NCBI GenBank assembly: GCA_947486785.1
Contig: CANKUU010000009.1
Span: forward strand, 1-64,000
DNA: 64,000 nucleotides
Reading direction: 5' to 3'
Source: an uncultured Flavobacteriaceae bacterium
Lineage (GTDB): Bacteria > Bacteroidota > Bacteroidia > Flavobacteriales > Flavobacteriaceae
Part shown: positions 28,612 to 38,396 of the stretch, piece after piece
How positions within the stretch are numbered: position 1 is the first letter of the stretch
How the letters are laid out: every line of letters begins with the position of its first letter
Notes under the pieces: generated by a model
The model's input: the letters and a program-made list of their open reading frames with translations, nothing else
Told to the model about the DNA's origin: nothing
Database searches by the model: none
Position numbers and translations under genes: made by a program

Positions 28612-29919
28612 GTGTTAAAGGCATTTAAAAGACATATCGCAGCAAATTTTCTTAATTTAAAATCAAACAAGTTTATTCTTGCTTGTAGTGGAGGTGTAGA
28701 TAGTGTGGTTTTAGTACATTTATGCAAAGCTGCTAAATTACCCTTTGTTGTGGCACATTGCAATTTTAATTTAAGAGGCGAAGAAAGCGATCTAGATGAA
28801 CATTTTGTTATAAAATTAGCAGCAGACTTAGGTTTTAAGATATATACAACTTCTTTTAATACAGTGGATTATATGCAAAAAAATAAAGTAAATGTTCAGG
28901 TAGCAGCACGCGAACTTCGCTACGCTTGGTTTACAGAATTAATGCAAAAATATGGCATAGGTACTCTGGTTACTGCACATCATGCAGATGATAATTTAGA
29001 AACTTTTTTAATTAATCTTTCAAGAGGCACAGGTATTGAAGGTCTTACCGGAATACCAGAAAAAACCAATACAATTTCAAGACCTTTGTTGCCATTTTCT
29101 AGAGCCCAAATCGTAAAATTTGCAAAATCTGAAAATTTAAAATGGCGAGATGATCGTAGTAATGCGGAAACCAAATATTTACGAAATAAAATTCGGCACA
29201 ACATTGTTCCGTTGTTGAAAGAACTACACCCTACCTTTTTAGAAAATTTTCAAATGACTCAGCTTCATTTGCGCGATTCGTCAAAAATTGCGAAACATCA
29301 TTTAAAAGAACTTAAAACTAAATATTTTGAGGTTACAGATACGGGTTTTCGTATTTCGGTACAAGTTTTAGCGGGTTTACATCCACAGAAGGGGTATTTA
29401 TACGCTTTACTAAAAGACTATGGTTTTACTGCTTGGGATGATGTTTTACGACTTTTAAACGGTAGTAGTGGAAAAGAGATCTATTCTAAAACACACCGTT
29501 TGCTTAAAGATCGGGCGTATTTGTTGTTAGAAGAAGTTGGTGCCCCTAAAGATGAAAGCTTCTTAATTGAGAAAGAAGAAATTAGCATTACTACTCCCTT
29601 AACCATACATATTTCTAAAGCAACTGAAATTAAAGAGAAAGGGGCACACATACTTTACGTAGATAAAGACACGTTAAAATATCCGTTAGTCGTAAGAAAA
29701 TGGAAAAAAGGAGACTATTTTTATCCTTTTGGAATGACAGGAAAGAAAAAACTTTCGAAATATTTTAAAGATGAAAAAATAAATCGTTTTGCGAAAGAGA
29801 AGCAATGGTTGCTGTGTTCAGAAGATGCTATCGTTTGGGTAATAGGTCGAAGACCCGATCAACGATTTTCAGTAAGGCCAAACACCAAACAAATTATAAC
29901 ATTTACAATACAAAAATGA
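28612..29919 (+). CDS. tilS: tRNA(Ile)-lysidine synthetase TilS
   Basis: 435 residues from a GTG start. The N-type ATP pyrophosphatase loop SGGVDS (26-31) is near the N-terminus. TAHHADDNLETFLINLSRGTG (two linked motifs) and RPLLPFSR follow, then KWRDDRSNAETKYLRNKIRH, which contacts the tRNA. The C-terminal domain (about 360-435) contains the KKLSKYFKDEKI motif. It makes lysidine at position 34 of the AUA-reading tRNA-Ile and is essential. Its TGA overlaps the dsbD ATG (ATGA), so the genes are translationally coupled. Confidence 0.95.
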   Translation: MLKAFKRHIAANFLNLKSNKFILACSGGVDSVVLVHLCKAAKLPFVVAHCNFNLRGEESDLDEHFVIKLAADLGFKIYTTSFNTVDYMQKNKVNVQVAARELRYAWFTELMQKYGIGTLVTAHHADDNLETFLINLSRGTGIEGLTGIPEKTNTISRPLLPFSRAQIVKFAKSENLKWRDDRSNAETKYLRNKIRHNIVPLLKELHPTFLENFQMTQLHLRDSSKIAKHHLKELKTKYFEVTDTGFRISVQVLAGLHPQKGYLYALLKDYGFTAWDDVLRLLNGSSGKEIYSKTHRLLKDRAYLLLEEVGAPKDESFLIEKEEISITTPLTIHISKATEIKEKGAHILYVDKDTLKYPLVVRKWKKGDYFYPFGMTGKKKLSKYFKDEKINRFAKEKQWLLCSEDAIVWVIGRRPDQRFSVRPNTKQIITFTIQK

Positions 29920-31886
29920 GACAAGTATTTGCGTGCATACTAGTAATTTTAAGTTTTTTATCCATTTCTGCTCAAAGTGATGATCAACCTGTACTTTGGT
30001 CAAGTGAATTAGAAAAAATATCAGCCACCGAGTACCAATTAATTATGACTGCGAAAATAGCTGATGGCTGGCATATTTTTTCTCAGTTTACGCCCGAGGG
30101 TGGCTCTTTACCCACTCAGTTTACCTATAAAAATGCAGGAGATGATTTTATATTGAGTGGAAGTACTTCCGAAAGTGAAACGCAAAAGAAGTTTGAAGAG
30201 GTTTTTGGAGTAGAAGAAATCTTTTTCATAAAAAATGCGGTCTTTAAACAAAAAATAAATTTAAAAAACACCTCTATCAGGCAGATTGAAGTGAATGTAT
30301 GGTACCAAGTGTGTAAAGAGGTTTGTATTCAACAAGAACACGATTTTACCTTTGTTTTAGATGGGGGAGCTGCAGTTAGTAATGTCAAAGATATAGATGA
30401 GCGTAGTTTAGCGATGGGCAATGCGTTGCGTTTAAATTTAAAAAATAGTGCCCTTTTAAATGATGCTAAAGCAGCATCAAAAGAAAAATCTGGTATTTGG
30501 GGTATTTTTGCTTTGGGTTTTCTGGGTGGTTTAATCGCCTTATTAACACCTTGCGTATTTCCAATGATACCTTTAACCGTTTCCTTTTTTACCAAACAAT
30601 CTAAGCAGAAGTCTAAGGGAATTGTAAACGCTATACTTTACGGCTTTTTTATCATACTTATTTATTTTTTATTAAGCCTGCCATTTCATGTTTTTGATTC
30701 GTTAGACTCACAAATACTAAATACTATTGCCACTAATATTTGGTTGAATTTAGCTTTTTTCGTCATATTCATATTTTTTGCCTTCTCCTTTTTTGGATAT
30801 TACGAGCTAACCTTACCCAATTCATGGGCTAATAAAATGGATGATGCTTCTACCAAAGTAGGTGGTGTAATTGGTATCTTTTTTATGGCGGTTACACTTG
30901 CCATTGTTTCGTTTTCATGTACCGGACCAATTTTAGGAGGCTTATTAGGGGGCACTGCTTTGGCAGATGGTGATGTAGCTACCAATCTTTCGGCCGGTAT
31001 GGTTGGTTTTGGTACGGCATTGGCGCTTCCTTTTGCATTATTTGCTCTTTTTCCAGCATGGCTAAATTCTTTACCAAAATCGGGTGGGTGGATGACTACC
31101 GTAAAAGTGGTTTTAGGATTTTTAGAACTTGCTTTGGCTTTTAAATTTTTATCGAACGCAGATTTAGTAGGGCATTGGGGTGTATTTAAGCGCGAAATAT
31201 TTATCGGTATCTGGGTGGTGCTTTTTGTTTTAATGACGCTTTACCTATTTGGAGCTTTTAAATTTCCTCACGATGGGCCTAAACAAAAGTTAACATCAGG
31301 TAGAAAAGGATTGGCAGTTTTAAGTGCTTGTTTTTCCATATATCTGGGCTTAGGTTTAGCAAATATTGTTGATCTAAAATTACTTAGTGGCTTATTGCCT
31401 CCAGAATTTTATAGTATTGTTAAAAAAGAAAATAATTGTCCTTTAGGCCTTAATTGTTTTAAAGATTTTGATGAAGGTGTGGCTTATGCTGCATCTGTAA
31501 ACAAACCAATTTTGGTCGATTTTACGGGTTGGGCATGCTCTAATTGTCGTAAAATGGAAGAGCAAGTTTGGAGTGAAGTTGATATTTATCCCATTTTAAA
31601 AGAAGAATATGTTCTAATTTCTTTATATGTAGATGATAGGGCGAAATTGCCCAAAGCCCAACAATTTGATTTTCAGTACGATTCTGGTCGCGTAAAATCT
31701 ATTGAAACCATTGGGCAGAAGTGGGGCACTTTTCAAACTTTAAATTTTAATGCTGCTTCTCAGCCATATTATGTTTTACTTTCTCCAGACCTCGAAGTGC
31801 TAAATAATGCCGTGCAGTATACCGATAGAGACACCTATAAAAACTGGCTTCAAGAAGGTTTAAAAAAGTATAAAACCCCCAAATAA
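29916..31886 (+). CDS. dsbD: Thiol:disulfide interchange protein DsbD
   Basis: 656 residues from the ATG at 29916, giving a clean signal peptide (VFACILVILSFLSISAQ). Domains in order: periplasmic N-terminal DsbD domain (about 25-165) with a Cys pair in VCKEVC; an eight-segment membrane core with LLTPCVFPMIPL and SFSCTGPILGG carrying the two redox cysteines; and a C-terminal thioredoxin-like domain with GWACSNC. It carries electrons from cytoplasmic thioredoxin to periplasmic targets such as cytochrome maturation proteins. An earlier in-frame codon exists inside tilS but would spoil the signal peptide. Confidence 0.93.
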   Translation: MRQVFACILVILSFLSISAQSDDQPVLWSSELEKISATEYQLIMTAKIADGWHIFSQFTPEGGSLPTQFTYKNAGDDFILSGSTSESETQKKFEEVFGVEEIFFIKNAVFKQKINLKNTSIRQIEVNVWYQVCKEVCIQQEHDFTFVLDGGAAVSNVKDIDERSLAMGNALRLNLKNSALLNDAKAASKEKSGIWGIFALGFLGGLIALLTPCVFPMIPLTVSFFTKQSKQKSKGIVNAILYGFFIILIYFLLSLPFHVFDSLDSQILNTIATNIWLNLAFFVIFIFFAFSFFGYYELTLPNSWANKMDDASTKVGGVIGIFFMAVTLAIVSFSCTGPILGGLLGGTALADGDVATNLSAGMVGFGTALALPFALFALFPAWLNSLPKSGGWMTTVKVVLGFLELALAFKFLSNADLVGHWGVFKREIFIGIWVVLFVLMTLYLFGAFKFPHDGPKQKLTSGRKGLAVLSACFSIYLGLGLANIVDLKLLSGLLPPEFYSIVKKENNCPLGLNCFKDFDEGVAYAASVNKPILVDFTGWACSNCRKMEEQVWSEVDIYPILKEEYVLISLYVDDRAKLPKAQQFDFQYDSGRVKSIETIGQKWGTFQTLNFNAASQPYYVLLSPDLEVLNNAVQYTDRDTYKNWLQEGLKKYKTPK

Positions 31887-32088
31887 TTTAGATCGTTTAG
31901 CTAATTTATAACCCATAGCATAGCTAAGAGTATAGCAGCGGTGTTTTTAAGTTTTAACGCCATTTGTGTACCGTATTGTTTTTGCTTTTAAGCAAATAGA
32001 AGTGCTTATTTTTAAAGTATTTTACAAGCTATTTTCACCTATTTTTTTAGTTGCTGTTTTAAGCGTATCTTTTAGGAAAAAATAAAGC

Positions 32089-34482
32089 TTGAAAAATTTA
32101 AAGAAAATTGGCCTGTTCCTACTAGGCTTAGTAGGGCTGGTCGTCATTTGTGCTGGTATTTTTATAAACCATCTAAAGCCAAGTTACGATGGCGAAAAAG
32201 TATTAGGTAATTTGGGTGAGAATGTAACGGTTTATTACGATTCTTACGGAATACCACATATTTACGGAAAATCTGAAAGTGATGCTTTTAGAGCATTAGG
32301 TTTCGTGCATGCACAAGATCGACTTTGGCAAATGGAGCTTTTTCGTCGTATTGGTAGAGGAGGCTTATCTGAAGTGTTTGGTGAAGACTTGCTATCAACA
32401 GATCAGTTTTTTATCGCATTGGGTATCGATGAAAATTCAAAAAAAACAGTTGCTGATTTAGACTTAGAAAGTAAAGAAGTGCAACTTTCTCTGGCCTATT
32501 TAGATGGAATAAATCAATTTATTGCAACAGGCCCAAAACCAATAGAGTATTATCTTACCGGTTTAAAGAGAGAAAAATTTGTGCTTAGAGATATTTACAA
32601 CACTATGGGTTATATGGCTTTTAGTTTTGCTATGGCACATAAAACCGATCCGTTACTTAGTACCATAAAGGCAAAATTAGGTACAGACTATCTTAGAGAT
32701 TTAGAGATTGAGGTAGATACCAGCACGGTTACTATTAAACCCTACAAAACAGAATTAAAAGATAGTGTTGTAAATTCAATTACTGCTAACTTAGGCGCCA
32801 TTTTAAAACCACTGTCAATTCCTTTATTCGAAGGTAGTAATAGTTGGGTAATTGCTCCAGAAAAAACAAAAAATGCTAAAGTAATTTTAGCGAATGATCC
32901 GCATATTGGTTTTGCTCAACCCGCGGTTTGGTATGAAGCTCATGTAAATGCACCTAATTATGAGCGATATGGCTATCATATAGCGGGCATCCCCTTTCCT
33001 CTTTTGGCTCATAATAGGGCAAATGCGTATGGTATTACGATGTTTGAAAATGATGATGTAGATTTTTATTACGAAGAAGAAAATCCAAAGAATACAAAAG
33101 AGTATAAGACTGCCGAGGGCTGGCAAGCTTATGAAGAGGTGACTAAAAAAATAAAAGTTAAAGATGCGGCTGCGGTTGATTTTAGTTACAAAAAAACCTT
33201 AAATGGCCCAGTTTTAAATAAAATTGCAGATCAAATTAAAGGTGACCGACCTATTAGTATGTCTTGGGCATATACAAAAGGAGAGAATAAAGCCATGAAA
33301 GCTATATTTGGGATGTGCCAATCTAGAAATTTAAAAGAGTTTGAAACCGCCATTTCACATATTCATGCACCTGGTTTAAATATGATGTACGGAGATTCTA
33401 CAGGAAACATTGCTTGGTGGGCCGCCGCTAAATTGTATAAAATTCCTGCAGATGTAAACACTAAATTTGTTTTTGAACCAGGAGAGGGCTTAGGAGAAAA
33501 TAAAATATTTCTTCCTTTTTCAGAGAATCCACATGCAATAAATCCACCTTGGAATTATGTGTATTCGGCAAACAATCAGCCAGATGCTATTTCTGGTGAA
33601 AAGTACCCCGGGTATTATTTACCCGAAAATAGAGCAAAAAGAATAGTAGCACTTTTAGAGGCTAAAGATGATTGGAGTAGAGAAGAGGTTGGTGAAATGA
33701 TAAATGATGTAACCTCGTCGGTAAACCCATGTGTGATTAAAGATTTTGTAAAGCTGGTTGAAATTAAAGATTTAAGCGAAAAACAATCAAAAGTTTTGGA
33801 TGCCGTAAATAGTTGGAGTGGAAATTATTCAACAGAAAGTATAGGTGCTACCATATACCACAAATGGATATATTTTTACCTTAAAAACACCTTTGAAGAT
33901 GAATTAGGCCCCGAATTATTTAACCAGTTCTTGGCAACTCATCTACATAAGCGAATAATAGCACCCATGGCTTCAAAATCAAACTCCGTTTGGTTAGATA
34001 ACGTTTTAACAGATGAAATTGTTGAAACACAAGCAGCCATTGTGCAAACTTCATTACTAGAAGCGATAGCAGATTTAGAAAAGCAACTTGGCTCTCAAAT
34101 AGAAAAATGGTCTTGGGGTCGTATACATACCCTAGAACATGCGCATCCGTTTGGAAAAATTAAGATGCTTCGACCTTTTTTTAATGTAGGCCCGTTTGCT
34201 GTAAATGGCAGCCGAGAGGTAATTAATAATATGGCCTTTTCTTATGATGAAAGCGGAACATATAAGGTAAGCTCAGGACCTTCTACACGAAGAGTTATCG
34301 ATTTTTCTGATATTGAAAACAGTATGAGTATTTTACCAACAGGGCAATCTGGTAACCCGTTTAGCAAACATTACAACGATCAAGCAGAAATGTTTATCAA
34401 TGGTGGTTTTAGAAAAATGTTATTGAACAAAAGAGCTATTATTAAAACCGCAGAAACTAAAATGGTTTTTATAGTAGAGTAG
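32089..34482 (+). CDS. Penicillin acylase-family Ntn hydrolase
   Basis: 797 residues from a TTG start. One N-terminal membrane segment or signal anchor (about 7-28) is followed by the alpha chain and a processing site EGSNSW, where Ser250 would be the new N-terminal nucleophile after autocleavage. The beta chain follows with ILANDPHIGF and a late GS.EVINN segment. Family members cleave amide bonds in beta-lactams, acyl-homoserine lactones or other N-acyl compounds; the real substrate is unknown, and quorum-signal degradation is one option. It is a single gene 202 bases after dsbD. Confidence 0.92.
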   Translation: MKNLKKIGLFLLGLVGLVVICAGIFINHLKPSYDGEKVLGNLGENVTVYYDSYGIPHIYGKSESDAFRALGFVHAQDRLWQMELFRRIGRGGLSEVFGEDLLSTDQFFIALGIDENSKKTVADLDLESKEVQLSLAYLDGINQFIATGPKPIEYYLTGLKREKFVLRDIYNTMGYMAFSFAMAHKTDPLLSTIKAKLGTDYLRDLEIEVDTSTVTIKPYKTELKDSVVNSITANLGAILKPLSIPLFEGSNSWVIAPEKTKNAKVILANDPHIGFAQPAVWYEAHVNAPNYERYGYHIAGIPFPLLAHNRANAYGITMFENDDVDFYYEEENPKNTKEYKTAEGWQAYEEVTKKIKVKDAAAVDFSYKKTLNGPVLNKIADQIKGDRPISMSWAYTKGENKAMKAIFGMCQSRNLKEFETAISHIHAPGLNMMYGDSTGNIAWWAAAKLYKIPADVNTKFVFEPGEGLGENKIFLPFSENPHAINPPWNYVYSANNQPDAISGEKYPGYYLPENRAKRIVALLEAKDDWSREEVGEMINDVTSSVNPCVIKDFVKLVEIKDLSEKQSKVLDAVNSWSGNYSTESIGATIYHKWIYFYLKNTFEDELGPELFNQFLATHLHKRIIAPMASKSNSVWLDNVLTDEIVETQAAIVQTSLLEAIADLEKQLGSQIEKWSWGRIHTLEHAHPFGKIKMLRPFFNVGPFAVNGSREVINNMAFSYDESGTYKVSSGPSTRRVIDFSDIENSMSILPTGQSGNPFSKHYNDQAEMFINGGFRKMLLNKRAIIKTAETKMVFIVE

Positions 34483-34722
34483 CCATTACGCCCTAAGTGT
34501 ATTAAAATTCGTTAGCATAGTACCAAAAGGGCGCTACTATTAGGCATAAATAGTTTTAAAAAAAGTTATTTGTAGATGATTTTTTATCATAATTTTGAAG
34601 TTTTAAAACTAGATGAAACCTTTTAGTTTTAATGATAATGCATGGCTAGTGTTATTTTTGTAAGCATAAATTTATGTAGTAGCACCCGTAATGCCATCTT
34701 TAGTATTTCACAAAACTTTTTA

Positions 34723-34730
34723 TACCTTTG
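34723..34730 (+). promoter_or_regulatory. -7 promoter box of the 34.8 kb lipoprotein gene
   Basis: TACCTTTG, exact TAnnTTTG match, 44 bases before the ATG. No -33 TTG at the expected distance. Confidence 0.35.
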
Positions 34731-34774
34731 AAGATACATTGTTAATATTTTATTCATTTTAAATAGCCATACCT

Positions 34775-35257
34775 ATGAAATTTACACAAAAAGCAAGCGC
34801 TATTATAGCCCTTATACTCCTTATCTCATGTGGCGGCAACGACGATCCACCCATACCCCCCCCAAGCCCCGAGAGCGGTGTTTTTAAACTCGTCATGACC
34901 GTAACCGACGGACATGAAAATTTTACTTATAGTGGTGCCGTTGTCTCCTTCCCTATTACCAATGTAACCTACGTCAATATTGGTGCACAAATAAGCACAG
35001 CGGACTTTGATTTTGAACCCGATGACACCGTACATACCTTTACGACTCGTGACGATGCCACCGGCATAGGCATTACTGTTGGAAGAAGTACAAGGGGTGT
35101 TTCCACCGATCAAAATTTCAGTTATAAGATTGATTTCTATTTTAATGAGGAGAAAGTACATACTTTCACGGATTCTGATACCACACGCGGGGCAACCCGA
35201 TCTATCGGCTATACCCTTAGCGATGGTTTTTATGAGCTTACGCCAGATGGTAACTAA
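34775..35257 (+). CDS. Small lipoprotein of unknown function
   Basis: 160 residues. Lipobox LISC (Cys19) is followed by a Gly/Asn/Asp stretch and a proline-rich linker (PPIPPPSP), then a beta-rich domain of about 125 residues. I do not recognise the family. The DNA is visibly richer in G and C than its neighbours (C-runs in the linker, many CC and CG steps), unlike the very AT-rich flanks. It has its own -7 box and a strong terminator. It may be a recently gained gene or a fast-evolving surface protein. Confidence 0.7.
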   Translation: MKFTQKASAIIALILLISCGGNDDPPIPPPSPESGVFKLVMTVTDGHENFTYSGAVVSFPITNVTYVNIGAQISTADFDFEPDDTVHTFTTRDDATGIGITVGRSTRGVSTDQNFSYKIDFYFNEEKVHTFTDSDTTRGATRSIGYTLSDGFYELTPDGN

Positions 35258-35278
35258 GCCATCTAGCCTAGCAACAGC

Positions 35279-35311
35279 AAAAAAGCATCGTCCATTACGA
35301 TGCTTTTTTTT
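35279..35311. terminator. Bidirectional intrinsic terminator after the lipoprotein gene
   Basis: AAAAAAGCATCGT, loop CCATT, ACGATGCTTTTTTT: a 13-pair hairpin with A and T runs on the two sides. It can end the plus-strand lipoprotein gene and also any minus-strand transcript from the fragment at 35.4 kb. Confidence 0.88.
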
Positions 35312-35351
35312 ACTAGTTTTTCAAGGCCTAAAGGCTGGTGTGATCGCCTAG

Positions 35352-35477
35352 CTATTCGCTGCCGCCCCCCGCACGTATGCCCTCGCCAAATTCCACGCCA
35401 ATCCGCTCAATATCTTGTTGCAAACGCTGTAAATGCGGCATGAAGCGATTAATTATACGATGGGTTTCATATAGCTA
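35352..35477 (-). pseudogene. Possible C-terminal remnant of a lost gene
   Basis: A minus-strand frame of about 40 codons ends at a TAG (35352-35354). It reads YETHRIINRFMPHLQRLQQD and continues to a Gly-rich end (GEGIRAGGGSE). Composition and helix-like pattern are protein-like, and the DNA is richer in GC than its surroundings, but there is no proper start; a stop closes the frame at its 5' end. An internal ATG would give a 29-residue peptide. It is followed by the terminator at 35279-35311 in the correct direction. The parent family is not recognised. Confidence 0.3.
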
Positions 35478-35673
35478 TTTTAGCACAGATACATACATAT
35501 TATTTTATGCGGCTCATTTTATGGGTGGCCCTAACGCAGTTTTAAATACCTTTTCAATTTTTTGTGGATTTATTTTTATTTATTAATAATTATGACAAAA
35601 TAAATTAATATTTGACCGAATTTTAATACATATATAGCTTACTTTACCTACATTTAAAGGATAAGACTATAAA

Positions 35674-37209
35674 ATGCTAACAAAAGTTTATGGTAGTGCT
35701 GTATTTGGCGTAGAAGCGCAAACAATTACTTGTGAAGTTAATGTAGACAAAGGTGTAGGCTATCATTTAGTTGGTTTACCAGACAATGCTATAAAAGAGA
35801 GTAATTATCGTATTGCAGCAGCTTTGTTAAATAACGGCTATAAGATACCTGGCAAAAAAATTACTATAAATTTGGCACCCGCCGATCTTAGAAAAGAGGG
35901 CTCTGCCTACGATTTAACTTTAGCGATCGGTATTCTTACAGCTTCAGGGCAAATTAAATCGGAGCATGTAGATAAGTTTATCATAATGGGCGAACTATCT
36001 TTAGATGGAAGTCTACAGCCTATTAAAGGCGCCTTGCCGATTGCAATAAAAGCCCAAGAAGAAGGATTTGAAGGATTTATTTTACCTTCTCAAAATGCAA
36101 ATGAAGCTGCTATCGTTGGCAATTTAAAAGTATTTGGTGTTGATAATATTAGTGAAGTTATTGCTTATTTCGATGAAAATAAACCCCTAAAGCAGACTAT
36201 AATCGATACACGCGCAGCGTTTTATGAAGGCTTAGATTTTCCTGAGTATGACTTTTCTGATGTTAAAGGGCAAGAGAGTATTAAACGTTGTATGGAGATT
36301 GCTGCTGCAGGCGGTCATAATGTAATTTTAATTGGTCCGCCTGGGGCAGGCAAAACAATGCTTGCAAAGCGGTTACCTTCTATTCTTCCCCCGATGACCC
36401 TACATGAGGCTTTAGAAACCACAAAAATTCACAGTGTAGTGGGTAAAACTAAAAATATGGGGCTTATGAGCCAACGACCTTTTCGAAGTCCACATCATAC
36501 CATAAGCGATGTTGCTCTCGTAGGAGGAGGGTCTTACCCGCAGCCCGGTGAAATTTCACTATCTCATAATGGCGTTTTATTTTTAGATGAATTACCAGAG
36601 TTTAAAAGAGGCGTATTAGAAGTTTTACGTCAACCTCTTGAAGATAGAGAAGTTACTATTTCTCGTGCTCGTTTTACGGTAACCTATCCGAGTAGTTTTA
36701 TGTTAATTGCTAGTATGAATCCGAGTCCTGGTGGTTATTTTAATGATCCGGATGCTCCTGTAACATCTTCACCCGCAGAAATGCAGCGTTATTTAAGCAA
36801 AATTTCTGGTCCCCTGTTAGATCGTATTGATATTCATATTGAAGTTACCCCAGTACCCTTTGATAAATTAAGTGAAGAACGTAAAGGTGAAGGCAGCGTA
36901 GAAATAAGGCAACGTGTTACACATGCACGAGAGCTGCAAACTGCACGTTTTAATGCCCTTGCGAATGTGCATTATAATGCCCAAATGAATACGAAACAGA
37001 TACGCGAATTTTGCAAGCTAGATGAAGCTTCTAAAAATTTATTAAAGAACGCGATGGAGCGATTAAACCTTTCTGCTAGGGCTTATGACCGAATTTTAAA
37101 GGTTGCTAGAACTATTGCTGATTTAGAAAAATCAACCGTAATTAATGGAGACCATATTGCAGAAGCAATTCAATACCGCAGTTTAGATAGAGAAGGATGG
37201 TTGGGTTAA
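35674..37209 (+). CDS. yifB: YifB/ComM-family Mg-chelatase-like AAA+ ATPase
   Basis: 511 residues. A Lon-like/ChlI N-terminal domain (about 20-145), AAA+ core with Walker A GPPGAGKT (221-228), FRSPHHTISDVALVGGG in the middle, Walker B FLDELPEF, and a C-terminal Mg-chelatase domain (about 410-505, with ARAYDRILKVARTIADL). ComM homologues act as hexameric helicases that promote branch migration during natural transformation. No competence gene lies beside it. It is complete and monocistronic. Confidence 0.93.
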   Translation: MLTKVYGSAVFGVEAQTITCEVNVDKGVGYHLVGLPDNAIKESNYRIAAALLNNGYKIPGKKITINLAPADLRKEGSAYDLTLAIGILTASGQIKSEHVDKFIIMGELSLDGSLQPIKGALPIAIKAQEEGFEGFILPSQNANEAAIVGNLKVFGVDNISEVIAYFDENKPLKQTIIDTRAAFYEGLDFPEYDFSDVKGQESIKRCMEIAAAGGHNVILIGPPGAGKTMLAKRLPSILPPMTLHEALETTKIHSVVGKTKNMGLMSQRPFRSPHHTISDVALVGGGSYPQPGEISLSHNGVLFLDELPEFKRGVLEVLRQPLEDREVTISRARFTVTYPSSFMLIASMNPSPGGYFNDPDAPVTSSPAEMQRYLSKISGPLLDRIDIHIEVTPVPFDKLSEERKGEGSVEIRQRVTHARELQTARFNALANVHYNAQMNTKQIREFCKLDEASKNLLKNAMERLNLSARAYDRILKVARTIADLEKSTVINGDHIAEAIQYRSLDREGWLG

Positions 37210-38396
37210 AGCGTAAAAAATAAATGCAGCGTTGTTGTTTGCATTTATTCCTATGAAAAAAAACTAGATTTTTTTGTAAGCTTTGCGCCATTACTGTTAT
37301 ATGCATGGCTGTTTTAACCAAGCATACTAAATATATCGCACTTTGGTAAAAAGGGTATGGTTTTTAAATGGCTAGCGCACTTACTAAAAACCATTTATTT
37401 ATTATAAGGTTTTCTACCTACGATACACAAGCAGATATCCTTTGAATACCTTTTTATATATCTGCAATAAATAATAAATAAATAGCCCATAAAATGCAGA
37501 AAGCATAGTAAGAGTAAATCAGATAATCGTTTAATGACGTTTTTTTGTTCATTGGAATAGGTTTACTACTAAAACGATTATTTAGGTACGAGCTAAATTA
37601 TTTCTCGAGCAAGGAAGCTTTTACTCGATAGCCTGCAGAATAACCGATAAGTGGTGTTTTTTCTTCTTTGAAAAGAAATCCTATTTTATTGTTACATCCT
37701 TAAAAACAGCACTTTAGCGAATTTTTAGGCTTGTTTTTTATGCGTTTTAGAGCATGGTCATCCCATTTAATCCGATGCTAAAAGTAGCATTTAATAAATG
37801 ATCATTACGGGTTTAAATAATTGCTTAATTTTTACTTGGGTACGATACTATATAAGACAATAGCCAGCAGTTATAAGGTAATTATCACAAACCACAGTAA
37901 AACAGAATAGGTGCTAAAAAGGCTTATTATTAGAGCAATAAAAACTGTAAATAAGTAGGAAGCGTTTTTTTTGTACTAACAAGTGTATATTTATAAATAA
38001 AATGAATGTTTTAGCAGATTCTTAAAGTATAAAAATTTACCGTTTTTGTCGGTATCCAGGTACAGGGTACAGTTTAGTAGTAGTTTTTAGCGCACTTTAT
38101 TTTAGCAGATTTTAATCTATGTTAAAGAAGAATAGTTACTTAATTACTTTAATGACATTTTAAGAATTTTTATCTCTTTTTATGGTGTCAGTTGCATTAA
38201 GCCCTAGTGTGCGCTGATGTTTATTTTAGTTTGCCAATCAATCTATAGTTGTGTCCATAAATAAGTATTTAAAATAGCACCCATAAATAAATGCCTTTTT
38301 ACCATGGAAAAAGTATACAAATTTATAGTAGGGTAGCAGTGGTTTAAAAAAAGCAATTAGCGGTAAGTAGTCATTTTATTTGTTAACTGATTTGCG
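37210..38396. other. 1.19 kb stretch without a recognisable gene
   Basis: Very AT-rich, with stops in all frames and no frame of 60 codons. Visible structure: a terminator-like stem AATAAATGCA/TGCATTTATT right after yifB (37219-37249), a 10-base inverted repeat ATAATCGTTT/AAACGATTAT (37523-37532 and 37572-37581), and a short palindrome ATGCTA-AAAG-TAGCAT (about 37777-37792). No tRNA, no known RNA motif and no repeated unit were recognised. It is unusually long for this otherwise compact region and may be decayed sequence or contain an unrecognised RNA. Confidence 0.5.
37219..37249 (+). terminator. Stem-loop after yifB
   Basis: A 10-pair stem (AATAAATGCA / TGCATTTATT) with an 11-base loop, starting 9 bases after the stop. 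There is no clean T-run, so it may be a weak terminator or an mRNA-stabilising hairpin. Confidence 0.35.

Larger units (their letters stand above)
35258..35673. other. 416-base gap before yifB
   Basis: Holds the terminator at 35279-35311 and, on the minus strand, an apparent C-terminal gene fragment at about 35352-35477 (listed separately). The rest, roughly 35478-35673, is AT-rich and shows nothing beyond the yifB upstream region. A plus-strand open frame across the fragment looks like its antisense shadow. Confidence 0.4.

Noticed and set aside
29805-29915. Upstream in-frame extension of DsbD inside tilS
   Set aside because: It would add 37 non-signal residues before a perfect signal peptide; the ATG at 29916 overlapping the tilS stop is the natural start.
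35377-35586. 69-codon plus-strand frame before yifB
   Set aside because: It is antisense to a better, protein-like minus-strand fragment; its own composition (Cys/Arg-rich, then AT-driven residues) is not convincing.
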